From positions 1 through 39,948 of the forward strand of contig CAYRNB010000025.1 of the NCBI GenBank assembly GCA_964425315.1: a stretch of DNA of 39,948 nucleotides, written 5' to 3'. Position 1 is the first letter of the stretch, and the number at the start of each line of letters is the position of its first letter. The notes below the pieces were generated by a model. It made no database searches. It worked only from the letters and a program-made list of their open reading frames with translations, and was not told the DNA's origin. The position numbers and the translations under genes are program-made. Of the stretch, positions 33,545 through 39,948 are shown in pieces. The stretch comes from Rhodoblastus sp964425315 (GTDB lineage: Bacteria > Pseudomonadota > Alphaproteobacteria > Rhizobiales > Beijerinckiaceae).

Positions 33545-34762
33545 TCACATCCCGCCGAGATGTTCGGCGACGGCGAAAATGTCCTTATCGCCGCGTCCCG
33601 AAAGCCCCAAGACCATCAGATGGTCCTTGGGCTTTTGCGGCGCGATGTCGATGATTTTCGCCAAAGCATGCGCCGGCTCCAAAGCCGGAATGATCCCTTC
33701 GAGCTGCGAGCACAGCTGGAAAGCGGCGAGCGCCTCCTTGTCGGTGGCGGATAGATAGGTTACCCGGCCGGTTTCCTTGAGCCAGGCGTGTTCCGGGCCG
33801 ATGCCCGGATAATCGAGGCCGGCCGAAATGGAATGGCCCTCGAGAATCTGGCCGTCGTCGTCCATGAGCAGATAGGTGCGGTTGCCGTGCAGAACCCCCG
33901 GCCGCCCGCCGGCGAGCGAGGCGGCATGGCCGTTGGGGACCGCCAGCCCGTGCCCGGCCGCCTCGACGCCGTATAGCTCCACATCCGCGTCGTCGAGGAA
34001 GGGATGGAAAAGGCCGATGGCGTTGGAGCCGCCGCCGATGCAGGCAAAAAGCGAATCCGGCAGGCGGCCTTCCATTTCCAGCATCTGCCGACGCGTTTCA
34101 TCGCCGATCACGCATTGGAAATCGCGCACCATGGCGGGATAGGGATGCGGCCCCGCAGCCGTGCCGATGCAGTAAAAGGTTGAGTCGACATTGGTGACCC
34201 AGTCGCGCAGGGCCTCGTTCATCGCGTCCTTGAGCGTGCGCGCGCCGGAATGGACCGGCACGACCTTGGCGCCCAGCAGGTTCATGCGAAAAACATTGGG
34301 TTTTTGGCGCTCGACATCGACCGCGCCCATATAGACCACGCATTCGAGGCCGAAACGCGCGCAGGCGGTGGCGGTGGCGACGCCATGCTGGCCCGCGCCG
34401 GTCTCGGCGATGATGCGTTTTTTCCCCATGCGCCGCGCCAGCAAAATCTGGCCAAGCACATTGTTGATCTTGTGCGCGCCGGTGTGGTTCAGCTCCTCGC
34501 GCTTGAAATAGATTTTCGCGCCGCGGAGTTTTTCGGTCATGCGCTCGGCGAAATAGAGCGGGCTCGGCCGCCCGACATAATGTTTGAGCAGCGCCTGCAA
34601 TTCGGCGTGATAGGCGGGATCCTCGCGCGCTTGCGTATAGGCCTTTTCCAGCGACAGGATCAGCGGCATCAGCGTTTCGGCGACGAAACGCCCGCCGAAT
34701 ATGCCGAAATGGCCGCGTTCGTCCGGGCCAAGGCGCAAGGAATTGGGAGGAGGAAGGTTCAT
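33545..34762 (-). CDS. trpB: Tryptophan synthase beta chain
   Basis: 405 aa. PLP Schiff-base Lys98 lies in LNHTGAHKINNVLGQ; the phosphate cup is GGGSNAIG; AETGAGQHGVATATACA and the C-terminal GLSGRGDKD are typical. It joins indole and serine to give tryptophan and normally works in a complex with TrpA. It lies 51 nt after trpF; trpA, usually next, is 4.8 kb away. It converges with the PhnB-like gene. Confidence 0.98.
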   Translation of the reverse strand: MNLPPPNSLRLGPDERGHFGIFGGRFVAETLMPLILSLEKAYTQAREDPAYHAELQALLKHYVGRPSPLYFAERMTEKLRGAKIYFKREELNHTGAHKINNVLGQILLARRMGKKRIIAETGAGQHGVATATACARFGLECVVYMGAVDVERQKPNVFRMNLLGAKVVPVHSGARTLKDAMNEALRDWVTNVDSTFYCIGTAAGPHPYPAMVRDFQCVIGDETRRQMLEMEGRLPDSLFACIGGGSNAIGLFHPFLDDADVELYGVEAAGHGLAVPNGHAASLAGGRPGVLHGNRTYLLMDDDGQILEGHSISAGLDYPGIGPEHAWLKETGRVTYLSATDKEALAAFQLCSQLEGIIPALEPAHALAKIIDIAPQKPKDHLMVLGLSGRGDKDIFAVAEHLGGM

Positions 34763-34813
34763 CGGTCTAGCTCGTTCCTGCTCTCATAGACTTTTCGCGA
34801 GGCGAGGCCAAGC

Positions 34814-35458
34814 TCATCTTGCCGACCGCGCCGCGGCGATGAAGGCGAGGATTTTCTCCACGCTCTTTTCTCCCGCCGCCGTTTCGACGCCGGACGACAC
34901 ATCCACGCCGGGCGCGCCGGTCAGCCGGATCGCCTCGGCGACGTTTTCCGGGTTCAGCCCGCCGGCGAGCAGCCAATTTTTCGGACCGCCATAGTCGCGC
35001 AACAACGTCCAGTCGAAGGGCAAGCCGCCGCCGCCTGGCAAAATTGCGTCCTTGGGCGGCTTGGCGTCGAAAAGAATCCTTTGCGCGACGCCTTCATATT
35101 GGACCGCGCGCAAAGGATCGTTCCTTTCGGCCACGCCGACCGCCTTCATCACCCTCAGGCCGAAGCGCGCGCGAATCTGCGCGACGCGCTGCGGCGTCTC
35201 GGTCCCATGCAATTGAAGCCAATCGGGAGAAAGCGCCTCGATCGCGGCTTCGATGCGCGCGTCCTCCGCATCGACCAAAAGCGCGACTTTTTCGGCGCGC
35301 CGGCCGACCTGGCGGGAGAGTTCGCGCGCCGCGGCGAGATCGACGTGGCGCGGGCTCTTGTCGAAAAAGACGAAGCCGACCATGTCCGCCCCGCCGCCCA
35401 GCGCGGCCTCGAGCGGCGCCGGCGTTTTCAGGCCGCAAATTTTAACGATGACCGCCAT
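34814..35458 (-). CDS. trpF: Phosphoribosylanthranilate isomerase
   Basis: 214 aa TIM barrel. The catalytic Cys8 is in VKICGLKT and the general acid Asp in GVDVSSGVE; MVGFVFFDKSPRHV, LQLHGTETPQ and LLAGGLNPENV are family strands and phosphate-binding loops. It isomerises N-(5-phosphoribosyl)anthranilate in tryptophan synthesis. It is 29 nt after lapA, and trpB follows. Confidence 0.97.
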   Translation of the reverse strand: MAVIVKICGLKTPAPLEAALGGGADMVGFVFFDKSPRHVDLAAARELSRQVGRRAEKVALLVDAEDARIEAAIEALSPDWLQLHGTETPQRVAQIRARFGLRVMKAVGVAERNDPLRAVQYEGVAQRILFDAKPPKDAILPGGGGLPFDWTLLRDYGGPKNWLLAGGLNPENVAEAIRLTGAPGVDVSSGVETAAGEKSVEKILAFIAAARSAR

Positions 35459-35487
35459 GGCTGACCCGGAAGGTTACGCGGGCCAAA

Positions 35488-35862
35488 TCAGACGGGGTCC
35501 CGCGTCGGAACCACGGCGCCGCCCGAGGCCTCGGGCGCGGCCGCGGAAGTCTTCGTCGTCGCCAATTCGCCGCGCAGGGATTCGATTTCGCCGTGCAGAT
35601 CTTCAACCTGGGCCCGCGCCTCGCGCGCCGCCTTGCGGTGGCGGTGCTGCCTGAACCACGTAGCCGTTCCGCCGAGCACGACGCCGAACATCACCGCGCC
35701 GATCAGCACGATGAACAGCGGCAGGACGATTTGCGGCGAGGGAACGTCGCCGCCCCGGAACGGATCGAAGGAGACGACGACATTCTGCCGATTGGCCATG
35801 GCGAAGGCCAGGAACAGCAGGGCGATAGGCGCAATGACCAGGAATTTCAGAAAATTGCGCAT
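35488..35862 (-). CDS. LapA-domain (DUF1049) inner-membrane protein
   Basis: 124 aa from the ATG at 35862 (a TTG one codon earlier is also possible). Two membrane helices (about 5-25 and 45-67) flank FAMANRQNVVVSFDPF, the signature of LapA/DUF1049, then a basic coiled coil (HRHRKAAREARAQVEDL) and an alanine-rich tail. In E. coli LapA works with LapB in regulating LpxC and LPS assembly; here the role is by homology. It stands between ihfB and trpF, a frequent place in Rhizobiales. Confidence 0.85.
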   Translation of the reverse strand: MRNFLKFLVIAPIALLFLAFAMANRQNVVVSFDPFRGGDVPSPQIVLPLFIVLIGAVMFGVVLGGTATWFRQHRHRKAAREARAQVEDLHGEIESLRGELATTKTSAAAPEASGGAVVPTRDPV

Positions 35863-35887
35863 CAATGGCCCCGGCGAAACGCTGCTG

Positions 35888-36187
35888 TCAGCTTGGCTTT
35901 TTGTCGTTCAGCCGCTCGCGCAATTCCTTGCCCGTCTTGAAGAAGGGCACGAATTTCTCGCCCACCTCGACATGGTCGCCGGTGCGCGGATTGCGGCCGA
36001 TGCGCGCGTCGCGCTTCTTGACGGAAAAAGCGCCGAAGCCACGCAATTCCACCCGGTCGCCACGCGAAAGCGCGTCGGTCACTTCGTCGAGAATGGCGTT
36101 GACGATATTCTCGACGTCGCGAAGGTAAAGATGCGGATTGCGTTCCGCGATGCGCTGAACAAGTTCGGATTTAATCACGGATGTCAT
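35888..36187 (-). CDS. ihfB: Integration host factor subunit beta
   Basis: 99 aa. Full HU/IHF fold: KSELVQRIAERNPHLYLRDV, a dimer core ending VELRGFGAFSV, and the DNA-bending arm KKRDARIGRNPRTGDHVEV with the intercalating proline. HLYLRDVENIV is typical of the beta subunit rather than HU. It bends DNA at specific sites together with IhfA (not in the window). Lies between sppA and lapA, 25 nt before the latter. Confidence 0.96.
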   Translation of the reverse strand: MTSVIKSELVQRIAERNPHLYLRDVENIVNAILDEVTDALSRGDRVELRGFGAFSVKKRDARIGRNPRTGDHVEVGEKFVPFFKTGKELRERLNDKKPS

Positions 36188-36233
36188 CCCAATACGTCAA
36201 GCCGGCCGCACCCCCGCGCCGGAACCCTTAACG

Positions 36234-37199
36234 CTATGCGCCAACGTGCCAAATCGCCAATAACCCGTCAAGCGCCGTGGCGTCGCGGGCCTTTTCGACG
36301 CGCGACAGGAATTCCGCCGCCTGGGGGAGGCCCAAGGCGTCGGCGGCTGCGGAGGCCATGCTGAAGATGCCGAACCGCCCGACCGCGCTCTTCTTTTTCC
36401 AGTCCCGGATCGGCAGGCCCTTGGGCACGCCCTTCTTTTTCTCGAGCCAAGCCACCGCCGCGCGTTCGCGGCCAAGCTGGTCGACAAGCTTCAGCTTAAG
36501 CGCCTGGCGGCCGGTGAAAATACGGCCATCGTCGACGGCGGCGAGTTCGGCGTCGGTCATGTTGCGGCGTTTCTTCACCAAGCCCTTGAACCAGCCGTAG
36601 GAATCAACCACCAGCGAATTGATCGCGGCGCGCGCGGCGGGGCTCGTCGGCTCGAAGCCATTGGGCGCGGCCTTGAGCGGCGAGGACTTGATGGTCTCGA
36701 CCTTGATGCCGACCGTATCGAGCAATTTCGACACATTGGGGAATTCAAACAGGACCCCGATGGAGCCGACCAGGGCGTTGTCGTCGGCGACGATCCGATT
36801 CGCGCCGAGCGCGACGATATAGCCGCCGGAGGCCCCCAGCGTATCGATTACCGCGACGACCGGTTTTTTGGCGGAAACGCGGCGCAACTCGTCATAGATA
36901 TGCTCGGCGCCGGTGACCGTGCCGCCGGGGCTGCGAATATCGACCAGAACGGCGCGGGCCTCGCTGGAAGCGCCGACCCGCTTGATCAGCTTGAGCGTGT
37001 CCTTGTCGCCGGTGATGACGCCGGAAATTTCGATGCGCGCGATATGCGGCGTGAGATGCGAAGTCGCCGAACTGAAGCGGCCGGCGACGGCGATTAGCGC
37101 CACAACGACGACGCCGATGGTCGTCAGCCGCCAAAAGGTGACCTTGCGGCGCAATTTCCGCCGATCGAGAATGGTTTCGATGGACCCGCTATCCGTCAT
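36234..37199 (-). CDS. sppA: Signal peptide peptidase SppA (short type)
   Basis: 321 aa, the short S49 form with a single protease domain. An N-terminal membrane anchor (about 24-40, RLTTIGVVVVALIAVAG) is followed by the crotonase-like core: VLVDIRSPGGTVTGAE, the nucleophile Ser124 in DTLGASGGYIVA, VGSIGVLFEFPNV and the general base Lys176 in KSSPLKAAPNG. It degrades cleaved signal peptides in the inner membrane. 46 nt upstream of ihfB. Confidence 0.95.
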   Translation of the reverse strand: MTDSGSIETILDRRKLRRKVTFWRLTTIGVVVVALIAVAGRFSSATSHLTPHIARIEISGVITGDKDTLKLIKRVGASSEARAVLVDIRSPGGTVTGAEHIYDELRRVSAKKPVVAVIDTLGASGGYIVALGANRIVADDNALVGSIGVLFEFPNVSKLLDTVGIKVETIKSSPLKAAPNGFEPTSPAARAAINSLVVDSYGWFKGLVKKRRNMTDAELAAVDDGRIFTGRQALKLKLVDQLGRERAAVAWLEKKKGVPKGLPIRDWKKKSAVGRFGIFSMASAAADALGLPQAAEFLSRVEKARDATALDGLLAIWHVGA

Positions 37200-37337
37200 G
37201 CGATTCGCTCCTGATCCGCCCTTAATTAGGGGCTGAAGGACAAAAGCTCAATGCGCATGTCATTTCAGCCTAAACGAACCGCTTGCGAGATCGGTTTGGC
37301 GATAAGTCGCGGCGCTGAGCCTTTTTCGGTTCGAGAC

Positions 37338-37356
37338 GCGCCGCTTGAGGCGGCGC
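37338..37356. other. Hairpin GCGCCGC/GCGGCGC upstream of sppA
   Basis: A 7-bp perfect GC stem with a 5-nt loop, weakly extended by GAG/CTC outside it. Minus-strand sequence after it has a short A run rather than T, so it is not a standard terminator. Confidence 0.35.
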
Positions 37357-37383
37357 TTCTCACCATGAGGGGCTAAACTGGCC

Positions 37384-37440
37384 AAAAAAATGACCCTCGC
37401 CCCGTGACGCGGTTGAAAACGACGTCTCGAAGGGCGAGGG
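37384..37440 (-). terminator. Intrinsic terminator of rpsA
   Basis: CCCTCGCCC (37394-37402) and GGGCGAGGG (37432-37440) form a 9-bp stem with a 29-nt loop. On the minus strand it is followed after TCA by seven T (complement of A at 37384-37390). It lies about 80 nt past the rpsA stop. Confidence 0.7.
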
Positions 37441-37469
37441 CGGCTTGCCGATTGATCGGAAACCCAAGG

Positions 37470-37492
37470 CCCGCGCGAAATTTTCGCGCGGG
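37470..37492 (-). terminator. GC hairpin just after rpsA
   Basis: CCCGCGCG (37470-37477) pairs with CGCGCGGG (37485-37492); the AAATTTT between can extend the stem. It begins 27 nt after the rpsA stop but has no T-tract, so it may protect the 3' end rather than terminate. Confidence 0.45.
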
Positions 37493-37518
37493 ATCCGTTT
37501 TGGTTGCAGCCTGGCGGC

Positions 37519-39240
37519 TTACTTGGTCTCGCGGGCCTTCAGCGCGGCGCCGAGAATATCGCCGAGCGAAGCGCCCGAATCGGCCGAGCCATATTGGGCG
37601 ATGGCTTCCTTTTCCTCCGCCACTTCCAGCGCCTTGATCGACACCGCCACCTTGCGCGCCTTGCGGTCGAACAAAGTGACGCGGGCGTCCACCTTCTCGC
37701 CGACGGCGAAACGGTCGGGGCGCTGGTCGGCGCGGTCGCGCGCCAGTTCGCTGCGCTTGATGAAGGCCTGCAGATCGGTTCCGACGATCTTGACCTCGAT
37801 GCCGCCTTCCTTCACCTCGGTCACTTCGCAGGTGACCACGGCGCCCTTCTTCATCTCGCCCTCTTCGCCGGCCGTGGCGGCGGCGAAGGGATCGGTGGCG
37901 AGTTGCTTGACGCCGAGCGAGATGCGCTCCTTCTCGACATCGACGTCGAGAACGCGGGCGCGCACGACATCGCTCTTCTTATAGTCCTCGATCGCCTGTT
38001 CGCCGGGGCGGTTCCAGTCGAGGTCGGAAAGATGGACCATGCCGTCCACATCGCCGTCGAGGCCGATGAACAGGCCGAATTCGGTCTTGTTCTTGACCTC
38101 GCCCTCGACTTCCGAACCGACCGGGTGTTTTTCGGCGAAAGCCTCCCAGGGATTCTGCAGCGTCTGCTTGAGGCCGAGCGAAATGCGGCGCTTGATCGGG
38201 TCGACCTCCAGCACCTGGACGTCCACTTCCTGGCTGGTCGAGACGATCTTGCCGGGATGGACGTTTTTCTTGGTCCAGGACATTTCGGAAACGTGGATCA
38301 GGCCCTCGATGCCCGGCTCAAGCTCGACGAAAGCGCCGTAGTCGGTGATATTGGTGACACGGCCGTGGAACTTGGCGCTGACCGGATATTTGGCCTCGAT
38401 ATTCTGCCACGGATCCTCGAGCAATTGCTTCATGCCGAGCGAAATCCGGTGGGTCTCGTGATTGATCTTGATGATCTTCACCTTGACCGTCTGGCCGATG
38501 GTCAACACTTCGCTCGGATGGTTAACGCGCCGCCAGGCGATGTCGGTGACATGCAGCAGGCCGTCAATGCCGCCGAGATCGACGAAGGCGCCGTAATCGG
38601 TGATGTTCTTCACCACGCCATCGACCACCGCGCCCTCTTCGAGATTGGCGACGATCTCATGGCGCTGTTCGGCGCGGCTCTCTTCCAGAACGGTGCGGCG
38701 CGACACCACGATATTGCCGCGGCGACGATCCATTTTCAGGATCTGGAAGGGCTGCGGCACGCCAAGCAGGGGAGAGACGTCGCGGATCGGACGGATATCC
38801 ACCTGCGAGCGCGGCAGGAAGGCCACGGCGCCGTCGAGATCGACGGTGAAGCCGCCCTTGACCTGGTTGAAAATGACGCCTTCGACCTTTTCGTTGACCT
38901 CGAAAGCCTTTTCGAGCTTGACCCAGCTCTCCTCGCGGCGCGCCTTGTCGCGCGAGATCACCGCTTCGCCGAGCGCGTTCTCGACGCGCTCCAGATAGAC
39001 CTCGACCTCGTCGCCGACACCCGGAGCCGGATCGCGGCCATAGCCGGTGAATTCCTTCAGCGGCACCCGGCCTTCGGTCTTGAGGCCGATGTCGATGACG
39101 GCGACATCCTTTTCGATGGCGACGACGCGGCCCTTGACGACCGAGCCCTCGAAAGCCTCGTTCTCGCCATAGGACTCGGCGAGCAGAGCGGCAAAATCTT
39201 CACGCGACGGGTTGAGACCCGTGTTGTCGGAATTCGACAT
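37519..39240 (-). CDS. rpsA: 30S ribosomal protein S1
   Basis: 573 aa from the ATG at 39240, with a clear AGGAG site 7 nt upstream; the frame continues 54 codons further upstream but is not S1-like. Six S1/OB-fold repeats are visible, recurring as GVVKNITDYGAFVDLGGIDG, GRVTNITDYGAFVELEPGIE and GEVKNKTEFGLFIGLDGDVD, with linkers ending in RISLGMKQL or RISLGLKQT. S1 binds mRNA leaders on the small subunit for initiation. No cmk gene lies directly upstream; instead a 400-nt gap and a divergent gene. Confidence 0.97.
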   Translation of the reverse strand: MSNSDNTGLNPSREDFAALLAESYGENEAFEGSVVKGRVVAIEKDVAVIDIGLKTEGRVPLKEFTGYGRDPAPGVGDEVEVYLERVENALGEAVISRDKARREESWVKLEKAFEVNEKVEGVIFNQVKGGFTVDLDGAVAFLPRSQVDIRPIRDVSPLLGVPQPFQILKMDRRRGNIVVSRRTVLEESRAEQRHEIVANLEEGAVVDGVVKNITDYGAFVDLGGIDGLLHVTDIAWRRVNHPSEVLTIGQTVKVKIIKINHETHRISLGMKQLLEDPWQNIEAKYPVSAKFHGRVTNITDYGAFVELEPGIEGLIHVSEMSWTKKNVHPGKIVSTSQEVDVQVLEVDPIKRRISLGLKQTLQNPWEAFAEKHPVGSEVEGEVKNKTEFGLFIGLDGDVDGMVHLSDLDWNRPGEQAIEDYKKSDVVRARVLDVDVEKERISLGVKQLATDPFAAATAGEEGEMKKGAVVTCEVTEVKEGGIEVKIVGTDLQAFIKRSELARDRADQRPDRFAVGEKVDARVTLFDRKARKVAVSIKALEVAEEKEAIAQYGSADSGASLGDILGAALKARETK

Positions 39241-39640
39241 ATTTTCTCCTGAAAGGCCCGTTTCGGGCGATGCGCCGGTTGGGTTAGCGTTGCGAAAGCT
39301 CCTTATCCGCCGGCGCGCATCTTTTTCCGATGCGCCTGTCTGATGAAGACGAATGCCGGCGCTAGCCGGCGGGCGGGAGCAGGTTTGCGTGGCTTGTAGC
39401 AAGTCCTTGCGCTTTCTACAAGGCGGAAGCCGCGGATGCGTCGCAAGACTCCTTGTCTTGACGTGACAAGAAACCGTGCGTTAAGGCGGCCCAACAAGAC
39501 GAAAGCGGCAATCGCCGCAGTCGCAAGGTTCAGCGGGCGCAGGTCGCGCCTCGAACGGGGCGGCCCCGCCGATAAACGCCGACGCGATAAAATCAGCTTT
39601 CACGCGGAATTCCTGGCGGTCACATAATGAGGCAGCGTTT
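39241..39640. other. Divergent intergenic region upstream of rpsA
   Basis: 400 nt with no supported gene. The inverted repeat CTTGTAG (39393-39399)/CTACAAG (39416-39422) gives on the minus strand TTGTAG-17 nt-TACAAG, a weak promoter-like pair for rpsA. A second inverted repeat CTTGTC/GACAAG spans 39452-39470. An alternative long rpsA-frame extension into this region is rejected for lack of homology. Confidence 0.45.
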
Positions 39641-39948
39641 ATGCTCCGGCTCCGACTGATTGCGCTTCTTTTGGGTTTCGTCCTTCTGCTCCCGGCCGGT
39701 CCCGGTCGGGCGACGCCCGCCGCGACGCCGCCGACTGGGCAAACGGCGCAAGCCGCGCCGGCCAAGCCGTCGGCCCAGGACCTCAAAGGCCTGCTTGGCG
39801 CCTTGCAGGACAAGCAAAAACGCGAGGCGCTGATCGCCCAGATCAAAACACTCATCGCCCTGCAGGAAGGCGGCGGCAAGGCCCATGCGGCGCGCAGCCT
39901 CGGCGCGCCGGTGCTGGATGCGCTTTCCGCCGGCTTCGAATGGGCGGC
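39641..39948 (+). CDS. Possible mechanosensitive channel (MscS-type) N-terminus, cut by the window end
   Basis: 102 codons are visible, with GAGG 8 nt before the ATG. The start is a signal peptide (MLRLRLIALLLGFVLLLPAG, likely cleaved after GRA), then a proline/alanine-rich linker and a periplasmic helix region (DLKGLLGALQDKQKREALIA, IKTLIALQE). This layout recalls the N-terminus of large MscS-family channels in Rhizobiales, where a similar L..L.D...R..L...I..L pattern precedes the membrane domain. The channel domain itself lies outside the window, so the family is tentative; the gene is secretory in any case. Confidence 0.55.
   Translation, partial: MLRLRLIALLLGFVLLLPAGPGRATPAATPPTGQTAQAAPAKPSAQDLKGLLGALQDKQKREALIAQIKTLIALQEGGGKAHAARSLGAPVLDALSAGFEWA

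Larger units (their letters stand above)
37200..37518. other. Intergenic region between rpsA and sppA
   Basis: 319 nt with no gene. It contains three inverted repeats (listed separately), the best being an intrinsic terminator for rpsA, and presumably the sppA promoter close to 37220-37300, which I could not place confidently. Confidence 0.6.

Noticed and set aside
37504..39252. 582-codon open frame on the plus strand opposite rpsA
   Set aside because: Exact antisense of six S1 repeats; its apparent periodicity only mirrors those repeats.

Overview
The window comes from a GC-rich alphaproteobacterium, most likely order Rhizobiales (Hyphomicrobiales); a Beijerinckiaceae/Methylocystaceae-type genome is a guess. 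The evidence is the gene order trpF-lapA-ihfB-sppA-rpsA, the accD-folC pair, an AccD whose zinc-finger cysteines are mostly absent, and the family content. Most minus-strand neighbours are tightly packed, often with ATGA stop/start overlaps.

Layout. 1-1881: the 3' part of a tRNA with a CAU anticodon, then a thiamine-diphosphate 2-oxo-acid decarboxylase. 1878-8890 (minus): a coupled polysaccharide operon (GT4 glycosyltransferase, methyltransferase, two very large GT2 proteins). 9104-11498 (minus): an RTX-repeat protein and, upstream of it, a beta-rich protein of unknown function behind a consensus-like promoter. 11650-14290: mobile-element debris (IS5-type fragment, TTG-started methyltransferase, frameshifted and truncated IS3 element). 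14290-15576: an RgpF-like rhamnan synthesis protein.

15700-21402 (minus) is a housekeeping block read as gshB-glnD-grpE-alkB-greA. 21643-23987 is a second surface-polysaccharide pair (flippase plus small GT2). 24082-24509 carries the tail of an IS5-type transposase translationally coupled to a small GDCCVxC cysteine protein, followed by a DUF1003 membrane protein on the other strand.

25679-35458 is the trp/acc/fol region. trpF and trpB (33545-35458) are separated from trpA-accD-folC (25679-28763) by about 4.8 kb that holds a predicted DSF-type fatty-acid signal synthase (RpfF-like crotonase), a six-TM GGDEF-EAL c-di-GMP protein, and a divergent MarR/PhnB-like pair. This intercalated block is the most interesting part of the window: a signal-synthase gene with its own strong promoter and palindrome lies next to a dual-domain c-di-GMP enzyme, which suggests a DSF-to-c-di-GMP circuit of alphaproteobacterial design.

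35488-39240 (minus) is lapA-ihfB-sppA-rpsA, with a good intrinsic terminator after rpsA, and the window ends inside a divergent gene whose start resembles mechanosensitive-channel proteins. All functional names come from reading motifs by eye; no database search was run.
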